The notes under the pieces are model-generated. The model searched no databases. It was not told where the DNA came from and saw only the letters and a list, made by a program, of their open reading frames with translations. A stretch of 64,000 bases of DNA. Origin: Xanthobacteraceae bacterium. GTDB lineage: Bacteria; Pseudomonadota; Alphaproteobacteria; Rhizobiales; Xanthobacteraceae. The stretch is taken from NCBI GenBank assembly GCA_019750915.1, contig JAIENY010000005.1, forward strand, positions 78,952 to 142,951, given 5' to 3'. A program made the position numbers and the translations under genes. This document shows, piece after piece, positions 27,250-37,720 of the stretch; position 1 is the stretch's first letter, and each line of letters begins with the position of its first letter.

Positions 27250-28005
27250 TCAGTAGCCGCTACCGGACAGGAATTCCCTGCGGACCGTACGGAGAATGAT
27301 GACGACATCCAGTCGAAGCGACCATTTCTCGATGTAGTCGAGGTCGTAATCGATACGGGAGATCGCATTGTCGGCTTCTGCCGTGCTTCCCCGACATCCG
27401 CTCACCTGCGCAAGGCCGGTGATCCCGGGACGCGCGATATGTCGATGAAAGTAATAAGGCACCAGATCCTCATACAGCCGATCCGCCGCAAGCATGCCCG
27501 GAACATGCGGACGGGGACCGACGAGGGACATGTCGCCCCTGATTACGTTGATCAACTGAGGAATCTCATCGAGACTCGTTTTGCGCAGGATGCGTCCCAC
27601 TTTCGTAACGCGCGAATCGCCCTGCACCGTTTGCCTCACGCCCGTGACATCGCCCTTCTCCACACGCATTGACCGAAACTTATAGATTTTGAAACGCCGG
27701 TTCCGATACCCATACCGATACTGGTGAAAAAGAATTGGCCCGGGCGAACTGACCTTAATCGCCACGGCAACAGCGATCAGGAAGGGTGCGAAGAACAGCA
27801 ATGCCAACCCGGCTGCCGTGATATCAAATAAACGTTTCGACAAAGCCGCTGCCGGTTCTTTTCGGAGCGTGCGCCGCGCGTGTCTGCTGCGATATGCGCC
27901 GTGACCGACATATTCGACAGGCCGCGCTGAAATGAATCGCCTGTCTTTCCAGAGCGGCGCAACATTGCTGCTTTGATCGAAATGGGCGGTGACCGTCGAA
28001 ACCAT
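27250..28005 (-). CDS. Exopolysaccharide initiating sugar transferase (bacterial sugar transferase family)
   Basis: KRLFDITAAGLALLFFAPFLIAVAVAIKVSSPGPILFHQYRYGYRNRRFKIYKFRSM; LRKTSLDEIPQLINVIRGDMSLVGPRPHVPGM. Confidence 0.93.
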   Translation of the reverse strand: MVSTVTAHFDQSSNVAPLWKDRRFISARPVEYVGHGAYRSRHARRTLRKEPAAALSKRLFDITAAGLALLFFAPFLIAVAVAIKVSSPGPILFHQYRYGYRNRRFKIYKFRSMRVEKGDVTGVRQTVQGDSRVTKVGRILRKTSLDEIPQLINVIRGDMSLVGPRPHVPGMLAADRLYEDLVPYYFHRHIARPGITGLAQVSGCRGSTAEADNAISRIDYDLDYIEKWSLRLDVVIILRTVRREFLSGSGY

Positions 28006-28113
28006 CGTGCGTGTCCTTCCCGTTTCTCACCATTCGCAGCTGCGAAGGCAGCGACAGTTAAATCGGCGAGAGCATCAACTCGTCGATAAAGTTTTCTTAA
28101 CTTTTTGAACAAA

Positions 28114-28157
28114 TTGCGGCGAAGTTTGCAGCGCAATGCATTTTAGTTGCGGCGCAA
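28114..28157. repeat. Three TTGCRGCG(C)AA-like direct repeats upstream of the EPS sugar transferase gene
   Basis: ttgcggcgaa (28114-28123), ttgcagcgcaa (28126-28136), ttgcggcgcaa (28147-28157). Confidence 0.5.
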
Positions 28158-28476
28158 AATTGAGCAGCGCGGGCCATTCGGAAATTACGAAGAGCTCAGA
28201 AGCTGTTACGGAAAACGGGAATTAGTTTCGTGCGTGAACGTCGGCACTGCCATGCAAATATGGGAGCACTGGCTCACGATTTGATTCCTGTTTGAGCACT
28301 CCGCTTATTTTGGTGGCGTGATGCGCACATCAAACACCGCGCACTTCGAATGGAAATGTTCACTGAATAATAATTGAGAGCTCTTATGAGATTTAGAGCA
28401 CGATTGGCTCCAGCTTTAGGCATTTCAGATGATGGCCGGCCTTCAGAACGTCAAAACGCCGCGCGAATTGCCCTCT

Positions 28477-28629
28477 ATGTCAGCGACGCCGTCAGACAGC
28501 CATCATGACCAAGAGACTGATTCCGCGTTGACCGAAGAGCGTGACCGCAGCCTCCGCAATCGAATCATCCTTGCAAACGCCGCTGCATGGGTCGCGATCG
28601 GCCTGGTCTTCAGCTACTTCTTTCTCTGA
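28477..28629 (+). CDS. Small membrane protein (50 aa), hypothetical
   Basis: MSATPSDSHHDQETDSALTEERDRSLRNRIILANAAAWVAIGLVFSYFFL; charged N-terminus, single C-terminal TM. Confidence 0.4.
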   Translation: MSATPSDSHHDQETDSALTEERDRSLRNRIILANAAAWVAIGLVFSYFFL

Positions 28630-28695
28630 CAAATCCCCGATGTATTCTATGACTGGAACCGGCTTCGAAACCAACGCCGCGAAACATGTCATTCA

Positions 28696-29430
28696 ATGCG
28701 TCCTCGTGAATCCGCAGAACCGCGTTTTACGACTCCCGCGCTACCTCCGGGGACGCGGATTTATGCCGTGGGCGACATCCACGGCCGCTCTGATCTTCTG
28801 ACGGAACTCATTCAACGCATTGATGAAGATCGCCTTCGCAGGCCCATCGCTCATGCTTTCGAGATTTACCTCGGCGACTACATCGACCGGGGTCCTCACT
28901 CCAGCGCGGTCGTTGAAACTCTCGCCTGGCGCATTGTCAGGACCGGAGCGATATGCCTCCGCGGCAATCACGAGGCGCTGCTCGAGGCAGCACTCGACGA
29001 TGCATCCTATCTTCGTCCATGGCTGAGTGTGGGAGGGAATGACACATTAGAGTCATACGGACTTCCCGGCGACGACGACGCAATATCCGACGTCGAACTT
29101 CACCTGCGCCTGAATATCGTGTTTCCCGAAGCGCACCGCTTATTTCTCAGATGCCTACGGAATATGTTTTCCTGTGGCGATTTCTTGTTCGTCCATGCTG
29201 GAATTCGCCCAGGGATTCCGCCGCGCGAGCAATCAACACAGGACCTGCTCTGGATTCGTGATGATTTTCTCCTCTCGAAACAGAATCATGGCCCGATTGT
29301 TGTGCACGGACATACGCCCGTCATGCATCCCGAATTTCTTTTCAACCGCATCAACATTGATACCGGAGCCTGGTTTAGTGGTGTGCTGACGTGCATCGCG
29401 ATCGAGGGAACGGATGTCATCGTTCTGTGA
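28696..29430 (+). CDS. PPP-family serine/threonine-type metallophosphatase
   Basis: AVGDIHGRSDLL, YLGDYIDRGPHS, CLRGNHEALL, VVHGHTPVMHPEF. Confidence 0.92.
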   Translation: MRPRESAEPRFTTPALPPGTRIYAVGDIHGRSDLLTELIQRIDEDRLRRPIAHAFEIYLGDYIDRGPHSSAVVETLAWRIVRTGAICLRGNHEALLEAALDDASYLRPWLSVGGNDTLESYGLPGDDDAISDVELHLRLNIVFPEAHRLFLRCLRNMFSCGDFLFVHAGIRPGIPPREQSTQDLLWIRDDFLLSKQNHGPIVVHGHTPVMHPEFLFNRINIDTGAWFSGVLTCIAIEGTDVIVL

Positions 29431-29528
29431 CACCTCTCCCAACTTTCCCGGCAATCGGTCGCATGAATTCGCCGCATTTTCTCTCGTATATTTTTAATTC
29501 GCATGGTGATCACGATACGGGGGAGATA

Positions 29529-30116
29529 ATGATCAAGCACGAGTTTGGTTTTTGCAGAACGATTGCTCTATTTGGCTTGCTCGTTTTGTGCGCTTTATTC
29601 TCCGCCATAGGCACGCCTGCGACCGCTGAGACGACAGCCCCGACATTTTCTCCTTCCGGAGCGTACGTACTCGGCCCGAATGACAAGGTTCGCGTCAAAG
29701 TCTATGGCGAGACTGACATCACTGGCGAATATGAAGTCGACGGGAACGGCAATGTGTCCATTCCTTTGGCAGGCCGCATTCGCGCCGCTGGCTTGACGAC
29801 GAAACAACTTGAAGGAGCCATCAGATCTGCCCTTTCGAAGGGCATCGTTCGCAATCCCAACGTCAATGTCGATGTTGCATCGTATCGCCCCTACTACATT
29901 TTGGGCGAAGTGAAGAATAGCGGTGAGTATCCATACAAGGTCGGACTGACCGTGCTCGATGCTGTCGCGACCGCAGGCGGTTTCACCTATCGCGCGAACG
30001 AACACAAAGTCTATTTGCGGCGCGCGGGCGTCAGCGCGGAGGAAGTATACACGCTCGACGCTCCCGTTCTTGTGTTCCCCGGCGACAACATCAGAATTCC
30101 CGAGCGATATTTCTGA
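29529..30116 (+). CDS. Polysaccharide export protein (Wza/OPX type, short)
   Basis: SPSGAYVLGPNDKVRVKVYGETDITGEYEVDGNGNVSIPLAGRIRAAGLTTKQLEGAI; PYYILGEVKNSGEYPYKVGLTVLDAVATAGGFTYRA (SLBB). Confidence 0.93.
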   Translation: MIKHEFGFCRTIALFGLLVLCALFSAIGTPATAETTAPTFSPSGAYVLGPNDKVRVKVYGETDITGEYEVDGNGNVSIPLAGRIRAAGLTTKQLEGAIRSALSKGIVRNPNVNVDVASYRPYYILGEVKNSGEYPYKVGLTVLDAVATAGGFTYRANEHKVYLRRAGVSAEEVYTLDAPVLVFPGDNIRIPERYF

Positions 30117-30409
30117 CGACAAAGAATTCCCGTGTGTCAGCACGGCGGATTCTGTAACTAATCTTCCGCTCGCCACACTCTCGTCCCTTTGCAGTACTTT
30201 TCTTTCTGCATCGCGAAAACTTTTTTCGCGAATGCACGTTGTTCGTTTGAAGATCGAGTCTGTCGATAAGGGGGGCATCTCATGATTCAATGTGGCGACG
30301 ACCGGTTCTATCAATCATCTGCATCACAGTTAGGCTTTCGGTGACTTCGTAGGCAAACGGTCGCCGCAAGATTTGGCAATCGTCGGCTGGTGTTACCCGT
30401 AAGGGATGC

Positions 30410-31825
30410 GTGATGAGATGTATCTATCTTGCTTGGCGTCAGCTTTCGTTCCGCGCCGGAGATTTTTCGTCAGTGATCGAAGGCCGCGCGATTTTCGTTG
30501 TGTCGGCGGCAACCGTCTTTGTTTTCATGTTCGCTTCGCCGGCAAAAGCGCAGGCGATCCCACTGAATTTCGATGATGTGTCGCCGCCATGGAATGCTTT
30601 GCAAGTGTTCGAAACGTCTCCGCTTCCGGACTTTCGCGATCCGGATCGCGGCGATGCCATTCCGCCTGAGGATATGCCAGTGAAAAAGCGACAGCAGCCC
30701 GGCTACGAGCCGGTCGGAATCCGATACGGCTCGTGGATGTTTAATCCGGCGCTGATCAGCGGCGGTCTGTTCGACAGCAACGTATTCTCATCCAACACGA
30801 CCAAACAATCGGACTTCGCGGCGATCGTGGAACCGACGTTGCGTGCCCACACCTTGTGGGAGCGCCACGGCATCGACCTCAAGCTCGATGCCCAGTCCAT
30901 GATTTACGACCAGTTCTCGAGTCTTAACCAGAACAATATCAGCCTGAAGGGAAACGGCTGGTACGACGTATCGAGGGACCTGAAGGTGCTCGGCAGCTTC
31001 CAGGTTGCTCACCTGAACGAGGGTGTCGGCACCCTAAGCTCACCCGCCAATGCAATCTCGCCAACACCTTATAATCTGTATTCCGGTGATGTTGCGGTCC
31101 GCAAGGAATTCAATCGCCTTGCGGTATCTACCGGGATAGGCGTCGCCTCATACGATTATCAGTCAACTCGCGCCCAAGATGGCACGACCATCAACCAAGA
31201 TGGCCGCGACGGCCAGATCTACCGAACTTATGGAAGGGTCGATTATGCGATCTCTCCCTTGCTCGGCTGGTTCACGGCGGTCGAAGGCAATCAACGGAAC
31301 CTTCGCGGCACACCCGGGCATACACTTAATTCCGAGGGTTATCGTGCGCTCGCGGGCATCACTCTCGGCGTCCCAAGCCTGTTGAGCGGCGAAATCGGCG
31401 GCGGGTATGTAAGTCAACACTTCGATGATCCGACGATCGGCACCATCGAAGGTCCCTCGTATCACGTCAAAGTCACTTGGAGTCCCACCCGTTTGCTCGA
31501 TGTTCATGCCAAGGCCGAACAGCTGGTGACAGAGACATCGACGACGAGTTCGAGTGGCGTACTGGCCAACGCCTATCAGGTCGGAGCCGACTATGAACTG
31601 CTTCGCAACGTCGTGATCTCAGCAACGGGCGGGTTCGAAAACGACAAGTTCTTCGGTCAAACCCGCAACGACAAAGTCATCTCGACCGATGAACGCATCA
31701 AATACCTGCTCAACCGGTTCGCGGCGATTTCGCTTTATCACCGCTATACCGACCGGGAGAGCGACATTTCGGCATTCAGTTATCAGAAGCATCAGGTGGG
31801 CATCAATGTTACAGCGCAGTTCTGA
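30410..31825 (+). CDS. Outer membrane beta-barrel protein (EPS secretion associated)
   Basis: Signal peptide, alternating beta-strand pattern, LLSGEIGGGYVSQHFDDPTIGTIEGPSYHVKVTWSPTRLLDVHAKAEQ, ends YQKHQVGINVTAQF; within the EPS operon. Confidence 0.8.
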   Translation: MMRCIYLAWRQLSFRAGDFSSVIEGRAIFVVSAATVFVFMFASPAKAQAIPLNFDDVSPPWNALQVFETSPLPDFRDPDRGDAIPPEDMPVKKRQQPGYEPVGIRYGSWMFNPALISGGLFDSNVFSSNTTKQSDFAAIVEPTLRAHTLWERHGIDLKLDAQSMIYDQFSSLNQNNISLKGNGWYDVSRDLKVLGSFQVAHLNEGVGTLSSPANAISPTPYNLYSGDVAVRKEFNRLAVSTGIGVASYDYQSTRAQDGTTINQDGRDGQIYRTYGRVDYAISPLLGWFTAVEGNQRNLRGTPGHTLNSEGYRALAGITLGVPSLLSGEIGGGYVSQHFDDPTIGTIEGPSYHVKVTWSPTRLLDVHAKAEQLVTETSTTSSSGVLANAYQVGADYELLRNVVISATGGFENDKFFGQTRNDKVISTDERIKYLLNRFAAISLYHRYTDRESDISAFSYQKHQVGINVTAQF

Positions 31826-34121
31826 TCAGCCCCCTTTTGCGACTGCCGAACCGATCGGCACAGGCATCGAGGATCCGCGAAATGCCTCCGTCGACTTGCG
31901 TGAGATCGGACGAATTCTCTGGCGCCGTTGGCGAACGATTGCTTACGTCTTGGCGGCAATGGTTGCTGCGGCTTTATCATATGCGTTCCTTGCCACGACA
32001 CGGTATACCGCCACCGCCACCATCCTGGTGGATCCGCGTCACGCCAACGTCGTCGATACAACTCAGCCTGTTCTGTCGAGCTATGGCACCGACGATGCGA
32101 CGATCGAGAGCCAGGTTCTCCTGATCCAGTCCATCGTCATTCTTCAGCGAGTCGTCGACAAACTGAAGCTGACGGAGGACACAGAATTTATGCCGAAAGC
32201 CGGGCTTCTTGACCCGGTCAAACAGATCATTGGCAGCCTTTTAAATGGTCCAGCGGATGCGGAACCAGACGATTCCGCACGCTCCAAATCAGTCGAAATC
32301 CTACAGCGGCAGCTAAAGGTCGTCCGGCAAGGCACAACGTTTCTTGTCGATATCAATATGGCGTCCGAATCTCCTCGGAAAGCTGCAGCCATCGCCAACG
32401 CCATCGCCAACGCGTACCTTGAAGAGCAGATCAAGGCGAAGTTCGATGTCACTCGAACCGCTGCGAGTTGGCTGAACGGACAGCTCGATGCCCTTAAGGC
32501 GAGAGTCGTCAGCTCCGAGAAGGCAGTCGAGGATTTCCGAACGGCAAATAACCTGGCTGTATCTCAGGGTGTCACGCTGAATGACCAGCAGATCACCGAT
32601 CTGAACAACAAGCTCGTTGCAACCCGTGCGGAAACTGCCGAAGCCCGTGCCAAATACGAACAAGTTCAGCAGCTGGCAAAATCCGGCGGCGATCCTGGCG
32701 GCTTCAATGCCGCCATCACCTCGGACGCCGTCACGAAGCTGCGGACGCAATACGCCGATATAGCAAAGAACGAAGCCGATCTGTCGAGCCGGTATGGGCC
32801 GCGCCATCCCCTGGTGGCCAGCGTTCACGCCCAGCTGCTGGATACCCAACGTCTGATCAATCAGGAAATCCAGCGCATTCTGCAGAGCACCGCCCACGAT
32901 TACGACGTGGCGCGATCGCGCGAAAAATCCCTGCAGGACAGCCTGGATCAACTCCAGAACATTTCCAGTGCCTCGGGGCAATCGCAAATCCGGCTACGTG
33001 AATTGCAGCGCGAGGCGGAAGCGAACCGCACGCTGTACGAATCCTATCTTGCACGCGCCAAGGAAACGACCTCTCAGGAGAGCCTTGATCTGCCGGATTC
33101 GCGAATCGTGACCAAGGCTTCCGTTCCGCTTCGCCCTTCTTCGCCAAAAAGCATGCTGGTCTTGGGACTGTCGATCGTGCTCGGGAGTGGCCTCGGGGTG
33201 ATCCTGGCGCTTGTGCTCGACTATCTCGACAGCCGTATCAAGACTCTTGAGCAGGCGGAAGCGATAGCGGGAGTTCCGGCGCTGGCCGCCCTGCCCCGGA
33301 TAGGGGTGCGTGAGCTGGCCGGCCGGGCCAAGCGAGGGCGAAACGAACTCAACGGCTACGACCCGCGAATTACGCGCCTTCTGCCCGCGCCGTTGCAGCC
33401 CCCATTGATGCGGTATGCCATCGAAGAGCCCGGAACGTTTTTTGCGGAAGCCATACGGGCCACCCGGCTTTCAATTCAGAGATCGCTACGCACGCAGTCC
33501 GTAAAGGTCATCCTGGTGACATCGCCACTCGACGGTGAGGGAAAAACAACGCTCGCCTGCAATCTTGCGCTTTCCTTCGCCACGCTCGGCGTCAAAACAC
33601 TCCTGATTGACGGAGATCTTCGCAATCCGGGTTTGACGCGGGCGTTGAGCCCGAACGCCGACGCCGGCTTGATGCAGGTGGCGACCAACCAATGCTCGAT
33701 CGAGCGTGCGATTCTCTTTGATCGCAGCTCCGGCCTTTCGATCCTGCCCTCGCCCGTGGTGGACAATGACGATACCATCACCGAATTGATGTTCTCGGAG
33801 GAGATCGTTTCAGTAATCGACCGGCTGCGTGTCCATTACGAGCTGATCATCATCGACTCGCCGCCGCTCATCCCCCTTGTCGACGGCCGAGCACTCGCCG
33901 AACTTGCTGACCGTATTGTTCTTGCGCTCGCGTGGGACCAGACACCGCGAGAGATTGTCGCTCACACAATGGAATTGCTCGCCCCGGTGTCGGATCGCGT
34001 TCTCGGCACGGTGCTGACCCAGGTCGATCTCAGCCGTTTGCGGTTCTACGATTACTATCGGAGTTCCGCCTACCTGAAACCGTACGGAGCACCTCAGGCT
34101 GCACGCGGAGCCGTTCATTGA
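31806..34121 (+). CDS. Wzc-type polysaccharide co-polymerase / BY-kinase
   Basis: Wzz domain VDLREIGRILWRRWRTIAYVLAAMVAA; Walker A VTSPLDGEGKTTLACNLA; YELIIIDSPPLIPLVD; C-terminal Tyr cluster FYDYYRSSAYLKPYG. Overlaps preceding OMP gene. Confidence 0.93.
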   Translation: MLQRSSDQPPFATAEPIGTGIEDPRNASVDLREIGRILWRRWRTIAYVLAAMVAAALSYAFLATTRYTATATILVDPRHANVVDTTQPVLSSYGTDDATIESQVLLIQSIVILQRVVDKLKLTEDTEFMPKAGLLDPVKQIIGSLLNGPADAEPDDSARSKSVEILQRQLKVVRQGTTFLVDINMASESPRKAAAIANAIANAYLEEQIKAKFDVTRTAASWLNGQLDALKARVVSSEKAVEDFRTANNLAVSQGVTLNDQQITDLNNKLVATRAETAEARAKYEQVQQLAKSGGDPGGFNAAITSDAVTKLRTQYADIAKNEADLSSRYGPRHPLVASVHAQLLDTQRLINQEIQRILQSTAHDYDVARSREKSLQDSLDQLQNISSASGQSQIRLRELQREAEANRTLYESYLARAKETTSQESLDLPDSRIVTKASVPLRPSSPKSMLVLGLSIVLGSGLGVILALVLDYLDSRIKTLEQAEAIAGVPALAALPRIGVRELAGRAKRGRNELNGYDPRITRLLPAPLQPPLMRYAIEEPGTFFAEAIRATRLSIQRSLRTQSVKVILVTSPLDGEGKTTLACNLALSFATLGVKTLLIDGDLRNPGLTRALSPNADAGLMQVATNQCSIERAILFDRSSGLSILPSPVVDNDDTITELMFSEEIVSVIDRLRVHYELIIIDSPPLIPLVDGRALAELADRIVLALAWDQTPREIVAHTMELLAPVSDRVLGTVLTQVDLSRLRFYDYYRSSAYLKPYGAPQAARGAVH

Positions 34122-34255
34122 AGACGAGATTCGCACCGGCCGGCTATCATTATGCCGCATCCGCAGCGGCACGGCGTGCTTTCGCAATTGACGATGACGG
34201 CCATTCCCAGCGTATACGAACGTCTCGACACGGACTGGATGGCGTCCACGGCTTG

Positions 34256-35542
34256 ATGGATCTCACAATTGTCGGCCTCGCCGCACTCGCGGTCCTTCTT
34301 CTTCTCACTGTTTCCTCGTCGTTGCTCACTAATTTTCACATCCACTACGTATCAGCCGGGGGTATGTTTTTCGAAAAACTCCATGCGGCGACGTACCTGG
34401 TCCTTCTCGCCCTCACACTCTGCATGGTCCGTCATGGCGATCCGATTGGCGATTTATTAAAGCTCCTGTCACAGGCGAGGCTGACGCTTGTGTTGGTGCT
34501 GTGCTGGTTCGCGCTGCTCGCCCAATTGATTGTCCTGAAGCGCCCATTCACGCCAATCATCGACACGTTTCTCCTCCCACCGCTGATTTTCTTGATGCTG
34601 CTCCGGCTGTCGCCGCCGCAGAAGCATTTTCTGGCATCTGTCTTTCATGCTGGAATATTCCTGAACGTCGCCTTGGGATATTATGAATATTTTTCGGGCC
34701 ATCGTTTAATCCCGCTGACGGTCGGTAACGTCGTTGTTCTGGGCGAATGGCGATCAGCGGCCTTGCTTGGTCACCCGCTGACCGCCTCCGGCCTGATCGC
34801 TGCCTACCTTATGGCGCTAATCATGCGCCCTGCCATCCTGCCGCCATCGATCCGGTTGACTGCCATCGCATTTTGTTTTCCGTCCCTGATGGTGTTCGGC
34901 GGCCGCACCGCGTTAATCACGACAATCGCGGTTGTCGGAATTCTGGTTTTTGCGGAATCGATCCGGCTGATGCGTGGCAAGCGAACTTCGCTCCTGACAG
35001 TGATCGCCTCGCTGTGTCTGATCTGTGTTGTCACCGCACTGATCGTCGTTGCGCTCGGCACGGGCGTATTCGACAAGATGCTTTTGCGGTTTTCCTCGGA
35101 CAAGGGAAGCGCACTCGCTCGCTTTGCAACGTTACATTTTCTTTCGTATCTGGATTGGCACGAACTGCTCTTCGGTGCGGCTCCTGACCGCATCACATCA
35201 CTTCAATCACAGCTCGGACTGAACTACGGCATCGAGAACTTCTGGGTATCCTGCGTTGCGCAATTCGGAATCGTGCACACCGCTCTCATGACGATTGGGC
35301 TAATGTGTTTTTTCGCCGATCTGGCGCGACGGTCGCATCCAGGAATATGGGCGATATTCCTGTTGCTCCTCATGATCGCCGCGAGTTCTGTGAGCTTCTC
35401 CTCGAAGAACATTCAGCTCGCCCAATTTATCGTCCTGATCGTGCTGCTGCTGCCGAAAGAGCGGCCGGCGAGCCCGGTCAGGAGGACGCAACCATCCTTC
35501 GAGCGACAACGCCGCCTTTCTTCATCGCCATCGATCTGGTGA
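34256..35542 (+). CDS. Polysaccharide polymerase / O-antigen ligase-like multi-TM protein (Wzy-like)
   Basis: Many TM segments from MDLTIVGLAALAVLLLLTVSSSLL; EPS locus context. Start uncertain: TTG at 34118 overlapping the wzc stop is an alternative. Confidence 0.75.
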   Translation: MDLTIVGLAALAVLLLLTVSSSLLTNFHIHYVSAGGMFFEKLHAATYLVLLALTLCMVRHGDPIGDLLKLLSQARLTLVLVLCWFALLAQLIVLKRPFTPIIDTFLLPPLIFLMLLRLSPPQKHFLASVFHAGIFLNVALGYYEYFSGHRLIPLTVGNVVVLGEWRSAALLGHPLTASGLIAAYLMALIMRPAILPPSIRLTAIAFCFPSLMVFGGRTALITTIAVVGILVFAESIRLMRGKRTSLLTVIASLCLICVVTALIVVALGTGVFDKMLLRFSSDKGSALARFATLHFLSYLDWHELLFGAAPDRITSLQSQLGLNYGIENFWVSCVAQFGIVHTALMTIGLMCFFADLARRSHPGIWAIFLLLLMIAASSVSFSSKNIQLAQFIVLIVLLLPKERPASPVRRTQPSFERQRRLSSSPSIW

Positions 35543-35551
35543 GGTCTCAAT

Positions 35552-36634
35552 ATGACGATCTACGTCGACCATACCCACCTCGGCCGCCATGTCACCGGGC
35601 TGGAGCGAATCACACTCGAGTTGTTTACCGAAAGTGCATTGGCACCGCTGAGTGTCGTCCCGGTCACCGCGCAGGGAACCCGCCGCATGGTGACGGCGCA
35701 GACGATCGGATTACCCCTTCGGCTTGCAGCATCTTCTTCCGTATTGTTGTGTCCCGGATTTCCACCCAGCCCGTTACTTCGGCCGTTTGCGTCGCGGGTC
35801 CTGCCATATTTCCACGACGATTTCTTGATCTCGCGGCGGCAGGATCTCAACATCCGCGCCAAACTCTATATGGCAGCGCCGTTCAGGCTGGCACTCAGGA
35901 CCTTTCCTCGCTTTTTGACGAATTCGGCAACCACACGCGGTCGCCTGATGAAATACAGCCGCTCCGACGCGTCGATCACATTATATAGGCCTCCGGTCCG
36001 GAACGTTTTCTCGGTATCGCACAACGCGCGCGCCGAAAGGCCCCTTTTGACAAAGGCTCCGCGTCTGATCGCGCTGGGTACCGTCGAACCTCGAAAAAAC
36101 CTGATCGCCGCCGGAAAGCTCCTCTGCGAACTTCGCGCAGCCGGCTTCGACGCCGCGACGCTCGACATCGTCGGGCGGCGCGGCTGGGGTAGCGACTGGG
36201 ACATACTTCAAGCCATTCCCGGCGTAAGATTGCATGGCTATCAATCGTCGGATCGCGTAGCGGAGTTGCTGCAGGCGGCGGACATCTTCGTCTGCACTTC
36301 TCACGACGAAGGCCTCGGTCTTCCATTGCTGGAGGCGCAATATGCCGGGCTTCCAATCGTCGCGCCCGATGCCGATGTGTTCAGGGAGGTTCTCGGCCTC
36401 TCCGGTCTCTTTATCGATCCGGCCAATGCGGTGGCGAGCAGCCGAACGCTTTCCGAGCTGATGCGAGGCGACGACTGGCGGCGTCGTTATGCCCAGCTCG
36501 CAAGAGACAACCTGGCGAGATGGAACGCCCTCGCCGCTGCTGACCGCGACAACGTCATCGATATCATTTCGCAAATGGAGACCGAACCGAAATCCCGCGC
36601 GCAGCAATTGCCGCGGCATACAGCGGCGCGTTGA
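35552..36634 (+). CDS. Glycosyltransferase (GT4/family 1)
   Basis: ALGTVEPRKNLIAAGKLL, DIFVCTSHDEGLGLPLLEAQYAGLPIVAPDADVFREVLG. Confidence 0.9.
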   Translation: MTIYVDHTHLGRHVTGLERITLELFTESALAPLSVVPVTAQGTRRMVTAQTIGLPLRLAASSSVLLCPGFPPSPLLRPFASRVLPYFHDDFLISRRQDLNIRAKLYMAAPFRLALRTFPRFLTNSATTRGRLMKYSRSDASITLYRPPVRNVFSVSHNARAERPLLTKAPRLIALGTVEPRKNLIAAGKLLCELRAAGFDAATLDIVGRRGWGSDWDILQAIPGVRLHGYQSSDRVAELLQAADIFVCTSHDEGLGLPLLEAQYAGLPIVAPDADVFREVLGLSGLFIDPANAVASSRTLSELMRGDDWRRRYAQLARDNLARWNALAAADRDNVIDIISQMETEPKSRAQQLPRHTAAR

Positions 36635-36665
36635 CGATGATGTCTGTTTTAAGCGGGGACCCGGC

Positions 36666-37718
36666 ATGACCATAGCCGCACGGGGTTTGACGAATTGGGC
36701 TACGACGAAAGATGCCGCGAGCACGACTCGAGAGCGAAACATCTCGGTCGATACGATGCGGGGCGCTGCCATTCTGATGGTGATCGGCATTCATTCTCTG
36801 CCACAGCCGCTGTCGGCACCTTGGCAGATCCTCCTCGATTCCGCGCTACGCCCTTGCGTGCCAATCTTTCTGTTTGCCTCGGGTTTTCTCTCGGCGGGAA
36901 AGGACGGCATTCCGATCCCGCGTCGGTTGAAAGCGGCGATGATCCCCTATGCGATCGCGTTCGTTGCGGCGTATCTGTACATGGCGCTCCACAATCCGCA
37001 GATGGATCATCGTCCGGTCGTTGCGTTTGCCCGCTTCTCGCTCGCTTACGTTTTTGTCTATTATTATGTGTTCGTATATGTCGGTTGCACGATCTGCATC
37101 TGGCTCGTGTTGAAGCTTGCAAGGCCTGACGAAAACGGACTCGCGTTTCTTGCAGCCTTATTGATGACGGCGATCGGGCTTGGCCTTTTGGCAGGCGCTT
37201 ATATCGATCCGCTGATGACGAAATATAACCTCTCGCCCTCATTGATCGAGGAAGCACGAATGAGGGATATTCCGTTCTGGTTTTCTTTTTTGGCGCTCGG
37301 ATTCCTGGTCGGAATGTTACCCGATCGCGCCGTCCTCTCGGACATGAAGCCCACTCTCCTCATCATCACCCTTGCGACTTTCGCAGCTTACGGAGCTGTG
37401 CGGCTCGCGCGCATCGGCGACTACGCCGATTATGATTCGATCGCCTTTTTCCTCTATGCGTCGTTCGCCACTCTCTTGCTATTTTCGTCGGGGCTGTCTT
37501 CGACCCTGATCGCCAAGCTCGGCTCCGGCAGCTATTTCATTTATCTGTGGCACATCTTCGTCATCATGCTTTTGCGTGATCATGCCGGACTTGGGCAATT
37601 CAATCCGTTGATCGAGTTCACAGTAACATTTGCGATCACAACAGCTGTGATTGTAACGATATTGATCGCGGTACGCCGGTTCTCCAGCTCCCGCGTTGCC
37701 CATTGGCTGGGAGCCTGA
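36666..37718 (+). CDS. Acyltransferase 3 family membrane protein
   Basis: ISVDTMRGAAILMVIGIHSLPQPL; multi-TM; GSYFIYLWHIFVIMLLRD. Confidence 0.85.
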   Translation: MTIAARGLTNWATTKDAASTTRERNISVDTMRGAAILMVIGIHSLPQPLSAPWQILLDSALRPCVPIFLFASGFLSAGKDGIPIPRRLKAAMIPYAIAFVAAYLYMALHNPQMDHRPVVAFARFSLAYVFVYYYVFVYVGCTICIWLVLKLARPDENGLAFLAALLMTAIGLGLLAGAYIDPLMTKYNLSPSLIEEARMRDIPFWFSFLALGFLVGMLPDRAVLSDMKPTLLIITLATFAAYGAVRLARIGDYADYDSIAFFLYASFATLLLFSSGLSSTLIAKLGSGSYFIYLWHIFVIMLLRDHAGLGQFNPLIEFTVTFAITTAVIVTILIAVRRFSSSRVAHWLGA

Positions 37719-37720
37719 CA

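Noticed and set aside
36700-37257. 185-aa minus ORF in the acyltransferase gene
   Set aside because: Arg/Ser-rich antisense shadow; acyltransferase frame has clear family motifs.
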